Shown here: piece by piece, positions 56,596-64,000 of the stretch
Layout of the letters: every line of letters begins with the position of its first letter
Numbering within the stretch: the stretch's first letter is position 1
DNA from: Bosea sp. 29B
GTDB lineage: Bacteria > Pseudomonadota > Alphaproteobacteria > Rhizobiales > Beijerinckiaceae
Direction of reading: 5' to 3'
DNA length: 64,000 nt
Assembly (NCBI RefSeq): GCF_902506165.1
Contig: NZ_LR733817.1
Location: 3,581,937-3,645,936 of the forward strand
The notes under the pieces: generated by a model
Databases searched by the model: none
Told to the model about the DNA's origin: nothing
The model's input: only the letters and a program-made list of their open reading frames with translations
Translations under genes and position numbers: made by a program

Positions 56596-58916
56596 TGCCT
56601 GATCTCCTGCTCGAACTCTTTTCGGAAGAGATCCCGGCCCGCATGCAGCGCAAGGCGGCGGACGACCTGAAGAAGCTCGTCACCGATGCGCTGGTCGAGC
56701 GCGGCCTGACCTATGAAGGCGCCAAGGCCTTCGCGACGCCGCGCCGCCTCGCGCTCACCATCGCCGGCCTGCCGGTGCGCGGCCGCGATTTCCGCGAGGA
56801 GCGGAAAGGGCCGCGCGTCGGCGCGCCCGAGGCTGCGGTGCAGGGCTTCCTCAAGGCTGCGGGACTGGCCTCGCTCGACCAGGCAACGATCGTCAGCGAC
56901 CCCAAGAAGGGCGACTCTTATGTCGCCGTGATCGAGAAGCCGGGGCAGGAGACGGTCGCGGCCATCGCCGAGATCGTGCCGGCGGTCATCCGCGCCTTCC
57001 CCTGGCCGAAATCGATGCGCTGGGGCATGGCTTCGGCAGAGAGCGGTTCGCTGCGCTGGGTCCGCCCGCTGCACTCGATCCTCTGTACCTTCGGCGCCGA
57101 GACCGAGGATCCGGAGGTCGTGCCCTTCGAGGTCGACGGCATCAAATCCGGCAACGTCACCTATGGCCATCGCTTCCATGCGCCCGGCCCGATCACGGTC
57201 AAGCGCTTCGACGACTATGTCCCGAGCCTGGAGCGGGCCAAGGTGGTGCTCGACGCCGATCGCCGCAAGGAGATCATTCTCGCCGACGCCAGGAATCTCG
57301 CTTTCGCCGCGGGGCTGGAACTGGTCGAGGACGAGGGGCTGCTGGAGGAGGTCGCCGGCCTCGTCGAATGGCCGGTCGTGCTGATGGGCGATTTCGAGGA
57401 GCGCTTCCTCGAAATCCCCGGCGAAGCGATCCGCGCCACCATCCGCGCCAACCAGAAATGCTTCGTGCTGCGCGATCCCAATAGCGGCGAACTCGCCAAC
57501 CGCTTCATCCCGGTCTCGAACCTGATGGCCAGCGATGGCGGCCTGGCGATCACCGCCGGCAATGGCCGCGTGGTGCGGGCGCGCCTCTCTGACGCCGCCT
57601 ATTTCTGGCAGACCGATCGCGGTCCGCTGCCCGATCTCGACACGTTGAAGGAGAGCGCCGACAAGCTTGGGCTCGATCTCGCCAAGCCGCTCGACCAGCG
57701 CATGGCGAAACTCGACAAGCTCGGCGTCGTCTTCCACGCCAAGCTCGGCACGCAAGGCGAGCGCGTCCAGCGCATCGCCGCGCTGGCGAAGGAACTCGCC
57801 CCGATCGTCGGCGCCGATCCGGCGCTGGCCGAGCGCGCCGCCAGGCTCGCCAAGGCCGACCTACCGACCGAGATGGTCGGCGAGTTTCCCGAGCTTCAGG
57901 GGCTGATGGGGCGGAAATACGCCGAGTTGCAGGACGAGCACGCCTCGGTCGCAGCGGCCATTGAGGAGCACTACAAGCCGCTCGGCCCCTCCGACCGCGT
58001 CCCGAGCGATCGTGTCTCAGTCGCAGTGGCGCTCGCCGACAAGCTCGACACGCTGGTCGGCTTCTGGGCGATCGACGAGAAGCCGACCGGGAGCAAGGAC
58101 CCCTATGCGCTGCGCCGCGCGGCGCTGGGCGTGATCCGGCTGGTGGTGGAAAATGGGGTGCGGTTGCAGCTTGGACCTATCTTGAAGTCTGCGACTGTCC
58201 CGCAAGTTCATCGACTGGCGTTAGAGTTTTTTGTGCCGATCAGCGAAGCGATTTCCAGCGCAGCGCTTGCTGTCGGGAATGCGGATGCTGCAGAGCGAAT
58301 TCTTGCATCGCTCGATCAGGTGGATGACTCGGCAGCTAAACAAGCAACTCTGGAGAGAATGAATAATGTTCTCTCTGACCTCCTCTCCTTCTTCCACGAT
58401 CGCCTGAAGGTGATGCTGCGTGATCAGGGCGCGCGGCATGATCTGGTCGATGCGGTGCTGGGCGAGGGCGCGTCGGCCAATGACGACCTCTTGCTCATAA
58501 CCCGTCGTGTCGCCGCGCTCGGCCGCTTCCTTGACACCGAAGACGGCAGGAACCTGCTCGCCGGCTATCGCCGTGCCGCCAACATCCTCAAGGCCGAGGA
58601 GAAGAAGGACGGCGAGGGCGCCTTTGCCGGCAAGGCCGATCTCCAGCTCATCGCCGATGCCGGGCTGATCGAGGAGAAGGCGCTCGCGGTCGCGCTCGCC
58701 CAGGCGACGCCGAAGGCGGAAGCCGCGGTCGCTGCCGAGGACTATGAGGGCGCCATGGCGGCTCTCGCCGAGCTCCGGCCGGCGGTCGACGCCTTCTTCG
58801 ACAAGGTCACGGTCAACGATCCCGATCCGGCCCTGCGCGCCAACCGCCTCAAGCTCTTGAACCAGCTGCGCGAGGCGACCCGCGCCGTGGCGGATTTCGG
58901 GCGGATCGCAGGGTAA
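56595..58916 (+). CDS. glyS: Glycyl-tRNA synthetase beta subunit
   Basis: The 773-residue beta subunit begins [26 protein letters not shown] and carries the conserved [17 protein letters not shown] and [25 protein letters not shown] blocks, then a DALR-like anticodon-binding C-terminus. Between about 58150 and 58390 the base composition falls to near 50% GC (27 of 60 in 58321-58380) with codons such as TTA and AGA that are rare in this window. The frame is intact. It has an ATG start. Repeat family A copy 3 follows six bases past the stop. Confidence 0.96.
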   Translation: MPDLLLELFSEEIPARMQRKAADDLKKLVTDALVERGLTYEGAKAFATPRRLALTIAGLPVRGRDFREERKGPRVGAPEAAVQGFLKAAGLASLDQATIVSDPKKGDSYVAVIEKPGQETVAAIAEIVPAVIRAFPWPKSMRWGMASAESGSLRWVRPLHSILCTFGAETEDPEVVPFEVDGIKSGNVTYGHRFHAPGPITVKRFDDYVPSLERAKVVLDADRRKEIILADARNLAFAAGLELVEDEGLLEEVAGLVEWPVVLMGDFEERFLEIPGEAIRATIRANQKCFVLRDPNSGELANRFIPVSNLMASDGGLAITAGNGRVVRARLSDAAYFWQTDRGPLPDLDTLKESADKLGLDLAKPLDQRMAKLDKLGVVFHAKLGTQGERVQRIAALAKELAPIVGADPALAERAARLAKADLPTEMVGEFPELQGLMGRKYAELQDEHASVAAAIEEHYKPLGPSDRVPSDRVSVAVALADKLDTLVGFWAIDEKPTGSKDPYALRRAALGVIRLVVENGVRLQLGPILKSATVPQVHRLALEFFVPISEAISSAALAVGNADAAERILASLDQVDDSAAKQATLERMNNVLSDLLSFFHDRLKVMLRDQGARHDLVDAVLGEGASANDDLLLITRRVAALGRFLDTEDGRNLLAGYRRAANILKAEEKKDGEGAFAGKADLQLIADAGLIEEKALAVALAQATPKAEAAVAAEDYEGAMAALAELRPAVDAFFDKVTVNDPDPALRANRLKLLNQLREATRAVADFGRIAG

Positions 58917-58921
58917 CCAGG

Positions 58922-59028
58922 CGTCATGCTCGGGCTCGACCCGAGCATCTCAGGCCGGAGGGGGCTCCATTGGCGCCTTCTCGTCATGAGATTCTCGGGT
59001 CTGCGCTTCGCTCCGCCCGGGAATGACG
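58922..59028. repeat. Intergenic palindromic repeat, family A copy 3
   Basis: It has the same boundaries as copies 1 and 2 (CGTCATGCTCGGG ... GGGAATGACG), with one mismatch in the right stem. It starts six bases after the glyS stop and again contains one GATTC site. Confidence 0.85.
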
Positions 59029-59038
59029 CGCCCTGTCA

Positions 59039-59136
59039 GTCATGCTCGCCCTTGTGGCGAGCATCCACGTCTTGAACACCGGCTTCGGTTGGTGGAGCGA
59101 AGACGTGAATGGTCGGGACAAGCCCGACCATGATGG
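59039..59136. repeat. Intergenic palindromic repeat, family C copy 1
   Basis: This ~98-bp element has three stems: TGCTCGCC/GGCGAGCA on the left, CACGTCTT/GAAGACGTG in the middle and GGTCGGG/CCCGACC on the right. A related copy is at 59456-59545. The pair brackets the 53-residue membrane protein gene. Confidence 0.75.
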
Positions 59137-59279
59137 CTTTCCCAATCCCTCAACCATCTCCCCTTCCGGAACTTTTTCCCCGGGCTCGACGTTCTCTTCT
59201 CCGAGGCCGCTGCCTGCGAACGTGTCGCAGCGAGCACCTCGGGGGGCCGGCTTTCGGCCGCGATAAGAGGATTTGAGCC

Positions 59280-59441
59280 ATGGGCCTTTTGATTTCGCTC
59301 TTGATCACCGTCCTGGTGATCGTGCTTGTGCTTTATCTGGTGCGGATGCTGCCGGTTGACGGCAACGTCAAGAACATCATCCAGATCATCGTCATCATCA
59401 TCGGCATCATCTCGTTGCTGCGTTATCTCGCAGTGTTCTAG
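59280..59441 (+). CDS. 53-residue membrane protein (Thivi_2564-like)
   Basis: The protein has two hydrophobic segments, LLISLLITVLVIVLVLYL and IIQIIVIIIGIISLL, separated by a short polar turn (VRMLPVDGNVKN). It ends LLRYLAVF. The pattern matches the small Thivi_2564-family membrane proteins, which have no known function. ATG at 59280 comes after AAGAGG. The gene is bracketed by the two family C repeats. Confidence 0.8.
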   Translation: MGLLISLLITVLVIVLVLYLVRMLPVDGNVKNIIQIIVIIIGIISLLRYLAVF

Positions 59442-59455
59442 CCAAAGGGGCCGCC

Positions 59456-59545
59456 GTCATGCTCGCCCCGTGGCGAGTATCCATGCGAACATCGCCCGTG
59501 ACCGGCGAGGACATGGATGGTCGGGACAAGGCCCGGCCGTGGCGG
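59456..59545. repeat. Intergenic palindromic repeat, family C copy 2
   Basis: This ~90-bp relative of 59039-59136 begins GTCATGCTCGCCCCG and ends with GGTCGGGACAAGGCCC. The middle stem has diverged. It begins 15 bases after the stop of the 53-residue membrane protein. Confidence 0.75.
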
Positions 59546-59610
59546 TGGTGACGTCTTCAACCGGCAATTGACGAAAATGCTGCGCTGATCCAGAATCTCA
59601 GCGGTCCAGA

Positions 59611-59643
59611 GGGCCCCGGACGCGAACCGTCCCGGGGCCCTTT
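59611..59643 (+). terminator. Terminator-like hairpin upstream of urc1
   Basis: A GGGCCCCGG / CCGGGGCCC stem with a short loop is followed by TTT on the plus strand, 52 bases before urc1. It may end the small membrane gene transcript or act as an attenuator in the urc leader. Confidence 0.6.
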
Positions 59644-59694
59644 CCCGTTCGAGCATGGCCGCAGCCATGGTCGACAGATCGAGCGATCGCCGCG

Positions 59695-60957
59695 ATGACT
59701 TCGCAGAACCGCACCAGCCATATCCGCCTGACCTCGCATCCCGAGCCCGGCAACGCTTCGACCCGTTTCCCGATCCAGTGGGGTGCCGGCACGCCGGCGG
59801 AGCGAGGCCCCGTCATCGCCTCGACGACCAATCCGGCCGACCGCAACGTCATCGGCGCCCATGGCGGCTCCTATTCGGTCTATCGCGCGCTCGCCATCTC
59901 CGCCCGCGCCATGAATCCGGCACAGCGCCCGGACCTGACCAACACCCATCCGACCTCCGACATCCTGCCGCAGCCGCAATGGTTCGATCCCGGTCGGATC
60001 GTCTCGCTCGATCCGTTCGGCCACCGCGTCGCCCAGGATTTCGGCAAGTGGATCGGTGAGGGTATCGACATCCGCCCGACCATCGCGGTCACCAAGGCGC
60101 GGCTCAACCTGCCCGAGATCCTCGCCGCCATGGTCGGCCACCGGCTGGCGGCTGATGGCGCCATCCTGCACGGCTCCGGCGACATCAGCGTCACGAAGAT
60201 CGCGGTCGATCCGGTCTGGCACCTGCCGGGGATAGCCGAGCGCTTCGCCACCAGCGAAAACGAGTTGCGTCGCACGTTGTTCGAGCAGACCGGCGGGATG
60301 TATCCGGAGCTGGTGACGCGGCCCGACCTCAAGGTCTTCCTGCCGCCGATCGGCTCGATCACGGCCTATGTCATCGGCGAGGTCTCGGCGATTTCCGATC
60401 CGAAGAAGACGCTGGCCTGCCGCGTCCATGACGAGTGCAACGGCTCCGACGTCTTCGGCTCCGATATCTGCACCTGCCGGCCTTATCTCGTGCATGGCAT
60501 CGAGGAAGCCGTGAAGGAGGCGCAGAACGGCGGCGTCGGCCTGATCGTCTACAACCGCAAGGAGGGCAGGGCGCTCGGTGAGGTCACCAAGTTCCTCGTC
60601 TACAATGCCCGCAAGCGCCAGGAAGGCGGCGATTCTGCCGCGACCTATTTCGAGCGCACCGAATGCGTCGCCGGCGTGCAGGATGCCCGCTTCCAGCAAT
60701 TGATGCCGGACGTGCTGCATTGGCTCGGCGTGAAGCGGATCGACCGGCTGATGTCGATGTCGAACATGAAATACGACGCCATGGTCGAAAGCGGCATCGA
60801 GATCGGCGAGCGCGTCGCCATCCCGCCCGAGCTGGTCCCGCCGGACGCCTCGGTCGAGATCGAGGCCAAGAAGGCGGCGGGCTACTATTCGCCGGACGGC
60901 GCGCCTGGCGACAATGCACTCAAGGCCACTGTCGGCCGCGACCTTGAAAAGTTCTGA
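59695..60957 (+). CDS. Urc1, GTP cyclohydrolase II-like enzyme of uracil catabolism
   Basis: The 420-residue protein has an N-terminal extension of about 220 residues and a RibA-like C-terminal domain. Zinc ligands are in RVHDECNGSDVFGSDICTC (C-x10-C-x-C, as in GTP cyclohydrolase II). The loop that is EGRGIGL or EGRNIGL in RibA reads EGRALGEV here, and the late Asn-Asn-Pro-Lys-Lys segment is replaced by SNMKYD. These features and the neighbouring DUF1688 and upp genes mark it as Urc1, which opens the pyrimidine ring of a uracil nucleotide, not a riboflavin enzyme. It has an ATG start at 59695. The next gene follows after eight bases. Confidence 0.9.
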   Translation: MTSQNRTSHIRLTSHPEPGNASTRFPIQWGAGTPAERGPVIASTTNPADRNVIGAHGGSYSVYRALAISARAMNPAQRPDLTNTHPTSDILPQPQWFDPGRIVSLDPFGHRVAQDFGKWIGEGIDIRPTIAVTKARLNLPEILAAMVGHRLAADGAILHGSGDISVTKIAVDPVWHLPGIAERFATSENELRRTLFEQTGGMYPELVTRPDLKVFLPPIGSITAYVIGEVSAISDPKKTLACRVHDECNGSDVFGSDICTCRPYLVHGIEEAVKEAQNGGVGLIVYNRKEGRALGEVTKFLVYNARKRQEGGDSAATYFERTECVAGVQDARFQQLMPDVLHWLGVKRIDRLMSMSNMKYDAMVESGIEIGERVAIPPELVPPDASVEIEAKKAAGYYSPDGAPGDNALKATVGRDLEKF

Positions 60958-60965
60958 TCCCGCCT

Positions 60966-62183
60966 ATGCCTGACACCAATCCCGAAGCCGTCCGCCAATT
61001 GCTCAAGCCGGTTGCCGTCCGTGAGCGCGCGCAGGAGATGTTGCGGCTCGGCCTCGAGGGCCGGCTGGCGCATTTCAGCGTCCATCCCGAGCGGCTGCCG
61101 GCCTGCGCCGCTTATGTGCTGGAGACGATCCGCCAGAACTATCCGGCGCTCGACATTCCCTTCCATGCCCGCTGGCGCCATTTTATCATCGCCGGCATGG
61201 ATCGCTGGCAGCTGCTCGATGCGAAGGCGCATTTCCCCGACGCCCGGGCGAGGGGCCGCGCCGCCTATGATCTGGCTGTCGTCAGCGTCCTGCTCGATGC
61301 CGGCGCCGGCGCCGACTGGCGCTATCGCGATGCGGTGACCGGCCAGAGCATCGGCCGCTCGGAAGGGCTGGCCTTGGCCTCGCTCGACATGTTCGCCGCC
61401 GGAGCCTTCTCCAGCAATCCGGCCGAGCCGCTGCGGGTGGATGTCGCTGCGCTCGAGCATCTCGACGTTGAAGCGCTGGCGGCCGGCTTCCAGGTCTCGG
61501 ACGGCAATCCGCTCATAGGGCTGGGAGGCCGCGCCGCGCTGCTCAACCGCCTCGGCGAGGAGCTGGAGAAGCATGGGCTGACCCGGCCCGGCGACCTGTT
61601 CGACCGGCTGGTCGAGGCGGCCGAGGGCCGTTCGATCCGCGCCGCCTATATCCTCTCGCAGGTGCTCGAGGTGCTCGGCGGCATCTGGCCCTCGCGCCTG
61701 AGCTATGCCGGCATCGCACTCGGTGACAGCTGGAAGCACCCATTGATCGCGCCGGGCGAGGTCACGGCCGGCATCGTGCCCTTCCACAAGCTGTCGCAGT
61801 GGCTGAGCTATTCGCTGATCGAGCCGCTGCAATGGGCCGGTATCCAGGTCGTCGGCATCGACGATCTCACCGGCCTGCCGGAATACCGCAATGGCGGGCT
61901 TCTGCTCGATCTCGGCGTGCTCGAACTGAAGGACTCTGCCGATGCGGCGCGTGGCCATGAGGTCGGCTCGCAACTGGTCGTGGAGTGGCGGGCGCTGACG
62001 GTTGCGCTGCTCGACAAGATCGGCGAACTGGTGCGGGCCGAGCTTGGGCTGAGCGCCGAGCAGTTGCCGCTGGCCAAGGTGCTGGAGGGCGGCACCTGGG
62101 CCGCCGGCCGCCGCATCGCCCGCGAGAAGCGCGAGGATGGCGGTCCGCCCTTGACCATCGTCAGCGACGGCACGGTATTCTAA
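60966..62183 (+). CDS. Urc4 (DUF1688) uracil catabolism protein
   Basis: The 405-residue DUF1688 protein carries family blocks such as [28 protein letters not shown] and [10 protein letters not shown], then [37 protein letters not shown] in parts. It is required for the URC route in yeast, but its enzyme activity is not firmly known. Metal-binding residues cannot be picked out with confidence. It has an ATG start eight bases after urc1. It always travels with Urc1, and the adjacency here supports the role. Confidence 0.9.
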   Translation: MPDTNPEAVRQLLKPVAVRERAQEMLRLGLEGRLAHFSVHPERLPACAAYVLETIRQNYPALDIPFHARWRHFIIAGMDRWQLLDAKAHFPDARARGRAAYDLAVVSVLLDAGAGADWRYRDAVTGQSIGRSEGLALASLDMFAAGAFSSNPAEPLRVDVAALEHLDVEALAAGFQVSDGNPLIGLGGRAALLNRLGEELEKHGLTRPGDLFDRLVEAAEGRSIRAAYILSQVLEVLGGIWPSRLSYAGIALGDSWKHPLIAPGEVTAGIVPFHKLSQWLSYSLIEPLQWAGIQVVGIDDLTGLPEYRNGGLLLDLGVLELKDSADAARGHEVGSQLVVEWRALTVALLDKIGELVRAELGLSAEQLPLAKVLEGGTWAAGRRIAREKREDGGPPLTIVSDGTVF

Positions 62184-62215
62184 GACCAGAAGAAGACGAG
62201 GGGGATCAGGATTGC

Positions 62216-62857
62216 ATGGCCACGAGCGCTAACGGCGTCACCGTCGTCGACCACCCGCTGGTGCAGCACAAGCTGACGCTGATGCGCGAGAAGGACCGCT
62301 CGACCAAGAGCTTCCGCCAGCTCTTGAACGAGATCGGCATGCTGCTCTGCTACGAGGTCACGCGCGACCTGCCGACCGAGATGATCGAGATCGAGACGCC
62401 GCTGCAGAAATCGATGCAGCCTGTCATCTCCGGCAAGAAGCTGGTCTTCGCGCCGATCCTGCGCGCCGGTGTCGGCTTCCTCGACGGCATGCTCGAGCTC
62501 GTTCCCGCCGCTCGCGTCGCCCATATCGGCCTCTATCGCGATCCGCAGACGCTGCAGGCGGTCGAGTATTATTTCAAGGCGCCCTCCGATATCGCCGACC
62601 GCATGATCGTGGTGATGGACCCGATGCTGGCGACGGCGAACTCGGCGGTGGCGGCGGTCGACCGGCTGAAGGAGCGCGGCGCTAAGGATCTGCGCTTCGT
62701 CTGCCTGCTTGCGGCGCCGGAAGGCATTGCCCGCATGCGCGATTCCCATCCGGATGTGCGCATCTGGACGGCGGCGATCGACGAGCGCCTCAACGATCAC
62801 GGTTACATCGTCCCCGGCCTCGGCGACGCCGGCGACCGGATGTTCGGCACGCGTTGA
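62216..62857 (+). CDS. upp: Uracil phosphoribosyltransferase
   Basis: The 213-residue enzyme makes UMP from uracil and PRPP. It has [38 protein letters not shown] at the N-terminus, [15 protein letters not shown], and the PRPP loop [18 protein letters not shown]. The usual loop is DPMLATGGS or DPMLATGNS; here the first Gly is Ala. The C-terminal [17 protein letters not shown] is typical. It has an ATG start. It is the third gene of the URC cluster, and it should supply UMP for Urc1 rather than serve general salvage. Confidence 0.95.
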   Translation: MATSANGVTVVDHPLVQHKLTLMREKDRSTKSFRQLLNEIGMLLCYEVTRDLPTEMIEIETPLQKSMQPVISGKKLVFAPILRAGVGFLDGMLELVPAARVAHIGLYRDPQTLQAVEYYFKAPSDIADRMIVVMDPMLATANSAVAAVDRLKERGAKDLRFVCLLAAPEGIARMRDSHPDVRIWTAAIDERLNDHGYIVPGLGDAGDRMFGTR

Positions 62858-62875
62858 CGTCTCAACCTTGCAGAT

Positions 62876-62912
62876 TTGGCGATATGCCCCTATCTTGTAG
62901 GCATATCGCCAA
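62876..62912 (+). promoter_or_regulatory. Palindromic operator and promoter of the RES/DUF2384 operon
   Basis: Perfect 13-bp arms TTGGCGATATGCC and GGCATATCGCCAA flank an 11-base spacer. A TATCTT -10-like hexamer lies in the spacer (62891), with TTGCAG 16 bases before it at 62869. The right arm touches the AAGGAG ribosome site. This is an ideal arrangement for autorepression. Confidence 0.8.
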
Positions 62913-62923
62913 GGAGCATTCTC

Positions 62924-63352
62924 ATGGTTGCCCTGACTGCATTGGATGTCGTCGGCGGCCAGGCGGCGCTGGGACGCCCCGCGGTCAGCAGCCGCGACCT
63001 CATCGCTGCCGTACGGCATGGTTTTCCGGTGCGGACGATTGAGCACGTGATCGAGAGCGGCCGGATGACTCTGGCCGAGATCGACGAGCTCGTGCTGCCG
63101 CGCAAGACCTTGAGCCACCGCCGTAAGATCGGAACGTTGACGACCGAACAGTCCGACCGGCTGATGCGCGCCGCGCGTGTCATCGCGGAAGCCGAAGTCA
63201 CGTTCGGTTCGCAAGGCAAGGCGGCCGCCTGGCTGCGTCGGCCGACTACGGCGCTCGATGGTGAGAAGCCGCTGGCCCTGCTCGATACGGGGGAAGGCGC
63301 GGCTCAGGTCGAAGCGTTGCTCGGCAGGATCGCCCACGGCATCGCTGCTTGA
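62924..63352 (+). CDS. DUF2384 (Xre/MbcA/ParS-type) antitoxin
   Basis: The 142-residue antitoxin has an N-terminal helical DNA-binding part (SSRDLIAAVRHGFPVRTIEHVIESGRMTLAEIDELVLPRKTLSHRR) and a C-terminal DUF2384 toxin-binding domain (AWLRRPTTALDGEKPLALLDTGEGAAQVEALLGRIAHG in parts). The start is the ATG at 62924 with AAGGAG eight bases before. It is the partner of the RES toxin that follows with a 1-bp overlap, and it is expected to bind the palindrome upstream. Confidence 0.93.
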   Translation: MVALTALDVVGGQAALGRPAVSSRDLIAAVRHGFPVRTIEHVIESGRMTLAEIDELVLPRKTLSHRRKIGTLTTEQSDRLMRAARVIAEAEVTFGSQGKAAAWLRRPTTALDGEKPLALLDTGEGAAQVEALLGRIAHGIAA

Positions 63353-63786
63353 TGCGGGTCTGGCGCGTTGCTCGCGCGCCTTTCGCCGACCTGAGCGGCG
63401 AGGGGGCGCGGCTCTACGGTGGGCGCTGGAATTCGCCGGGGCGTCCCGTCGTCTATGCGGCTGAGAACCCGGCACTCGCCATCCTCGAGGTGCGCGTCCA
63501 TCTCGATCTCGCGCCTGAACTGATCCCGGACGATTATGTGCTGATCGAGATCGAGACCGGGGCAGCGTCGATTAGCGAGGGCGAGATGGTGGAGGAACCG
63601 AGATCGCTCGGCGATACCTGGCTGGCCGCGGGCGAGAGCGCGCTTCTCAGGGTGCCGTCTTTCATCGCGCCGCGCAGCGCCAATGTCCTGATCAATCCGC
63701 GTCATCGTGATGCCCCAGCGATCGCGATCGTCGGGACCCAGCCCTTCGATTTCGACAGGCGGCTCTGGCTGCCGCTGGCTCGCTGA
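63352..63786 (+). CDS. RES-family toxin (NAD+-degrading)
   Basis: The 144-residue RES-domain toxin has the RES triad: Arg in YGGRWNSPG, Glu in ALAILEVRV, and Ser in PSFIAPRSANVLINPRH. Tyr follows in VVYAAENP. The family includes MbcT and ParT, which destroy NAD+ or ADP-ribosylate targets, so growth arrest is expected when the antitoxin is lost. Start ATG at 63352 overlaps the antitoxin stop by one base; a TTG three bases earlier is less likely. Confidence 0.93.
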   Translation: MRVWRVARAPFADLSGEGARLYGGRWNSPGRPVVYAAENPALAILEVRVHLDLAPELIPDDYVLIEIETGAASISEGEMVEEPRSLGDTWLAAGESALLRVPSFIAPRSANVLINPRHRDAPAIAIVGTQPFDFDRRLWLPLAR

Positions 63787-63790
63787 CGAG

Positions 63791-63820
63791 AAAAAAGCCC
63801 GCCCCGTTGCCGGGGCGGGC
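63791..63820 (-). terminator. Terminator of the DUF1236 gene
   Basis: A perfect 10-bp GCCCGCCCCG stem with a 4-base loop lies at 63797-63820. On the minus strand it is followed by TTTTTT (63791-63796). It ends the transcript of the DUF1236 gene and meets the convergent RES gene, which ends five bases earlier. Confidence 0.88.
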
Positions 63821-63882
63821 CTTGCGATCCGGAGTGGTTGCCCAGGCCGCGATGGCGCGAGCAACCTGCGGATCTGCCTGGA

Positions 63883-64000
63883 TCATTCGATGATCTGCAC
63901 CACACGGCGGGTCTGCGGCTCGACCAGCACGGCGCGGTTGTTCACCACCGTGTAGCGATAGCCGCTGGCGCGCTCGCCGAACTCGGCCGGCACCTCGCGA
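63883..64000 (-). CDS. DUF1236 domain protein (partial, 3' end)
   Basis: The last 38 codons of a minus-strand gene are in the window. They read REVPAEFGERASGYRY and TVVNNRAVLVEPQTRRVVQIIE, the conserved tail of DUF1236 proteins, in which the phrase TVVN(G/N)R precedes a valine-rich end. DUF1236 proteins are exported and of unknown function. The start lies beyond 64000. Confidence 0.8.
   Translation of the reverse strand, partial: REVPAEFGERASGYRYTVVNNRAVLVEPQTRRVVQIIE

Larger units (their letters stand above)
58917..59279. other. Repeat-filled gap between glyS and the small membrane gene
   Basis: This 363-base stretch has no gene. It holds family A copy 3 (58922-59028), family C copy 1 (59039-59136) and a tail with TTTTTCCCC-like runs before the ribosome site (TAAGAGG) of the small membrane protein. 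Confidence 0.7.

Noticed and set aside
59695..60957. Reading urc1 as ribA (riboflavin synthesis)
   Set aside because: The substrate loop is EGRALG instead of EGRxIG, there is a long N-terminal extension, and the neighbours are DUF1688 and upp, so riboflavin synthesis is not supported.

Overview
This 64 kb window is high-GC bacterial chromosome from an alphaproteobacterium. It is most likely a member of the Hyphomicrobiales close to Bosea, but the genus is an inference from gene content and style only. Supporting signs are split b and b' ATP synthase subunits, a CcrM-type adenine methyltransferase, an alphaproteobacterial SOS box (GTTC-N7-GTTC), a ctaCDB-ctaG-ctaE cytochrome aa3 operon, and several Rhizobiales-type intergenic repeats. 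No phage, insertion sequence, CRISPR array, rRNA or tRNA was found. The window is mostly core genome with small accessory patches.

Layout. 1-4.5 kb: small redox and acetyltransferase genes, a Prx5-type peroxiredoxin, a DsbD-like periplasmic domain protein and yqgE. 4.6-17.6 kb (minus strand): a long run that reads, in transcription order, ctaC, ctaD, ctaB, a 58-residue membrane protein, ctaG, ctaE, DUF983, SURF1, thrC, an M16 peptidase, a GNAT acetyltransferase and a seven-TM PAS-GGDEF-EAL protein. Many of these genes overlap by 4 bp. 17.9-24.0 kb (plus): two small exported proteins, then a tandem glycine riboswitch and gcvT-gcvH-gcvPA-gcvPB. 24.0-24.7 kb: a PIN/Phd toxin-antitoxin pair. 24.9-28.9 kb: an L,D-transpeptidase and the F0 ATP synthase operon atpI-B-E-b'-b. 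29.2-41.5 kb: smc, a DsbA-like protein, DUF721, mutY, ccrM, rnhB, an SPL-like radical SAM protein behind a LexA box, and a YpfJ-type metallopeptidase. 41.6-48.4 kb: an M20 peptidase, a cytochrome bd (CIO-type) oxidase, a uracil-DNA glycosylase, ETF-ubiquinone oxidoreductase and a tiny lipoprotein. 48.7-55.4 kb: a TPR protein, ispE, a LysE exporter, a polyprenyl diphosphate synthase, a TrmN6-like methyltransferase and three tandem paralogous small secreted proteins. 55.6-58.9 kb: glyQS. 59.7-62.9 kb: a compact URC uracil-catabolism cluster (urc1, urc4/DUF1688, upp). 62.9-63.8 kb: a DUF2384/RES toxin-antitoxin operon with a long palindromic operator. The end holds the 3' end of a DUF1236 gene.

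How the genes work together. Respiration dominates: aa3 oxidase with its heme O synthase and Cu/heme assembly factors, bd oxidase, ETF-QO, the F0 sector and a quinone side-chain synthase. One-carbon flux is represented by the glycine cleavage system under glycine riboswitch control. Genome maintenance is represented by smc, mutY, rnhB, ccrM, UDG and the SOS-linked radical SAM protein. The least understood system is the URC cluster, where UPRT should make UMP and Urc1 and Urc4 should then open and degrade the pyrimidine. The RES/DUF2384 module directly behind it has an unusually clear operator. Other unexplained signals are repeat elements that repeatedly abut stop codons, a 24-bp palindrome between the UDG and ETF-QO genes, and a structured glyQ leader.
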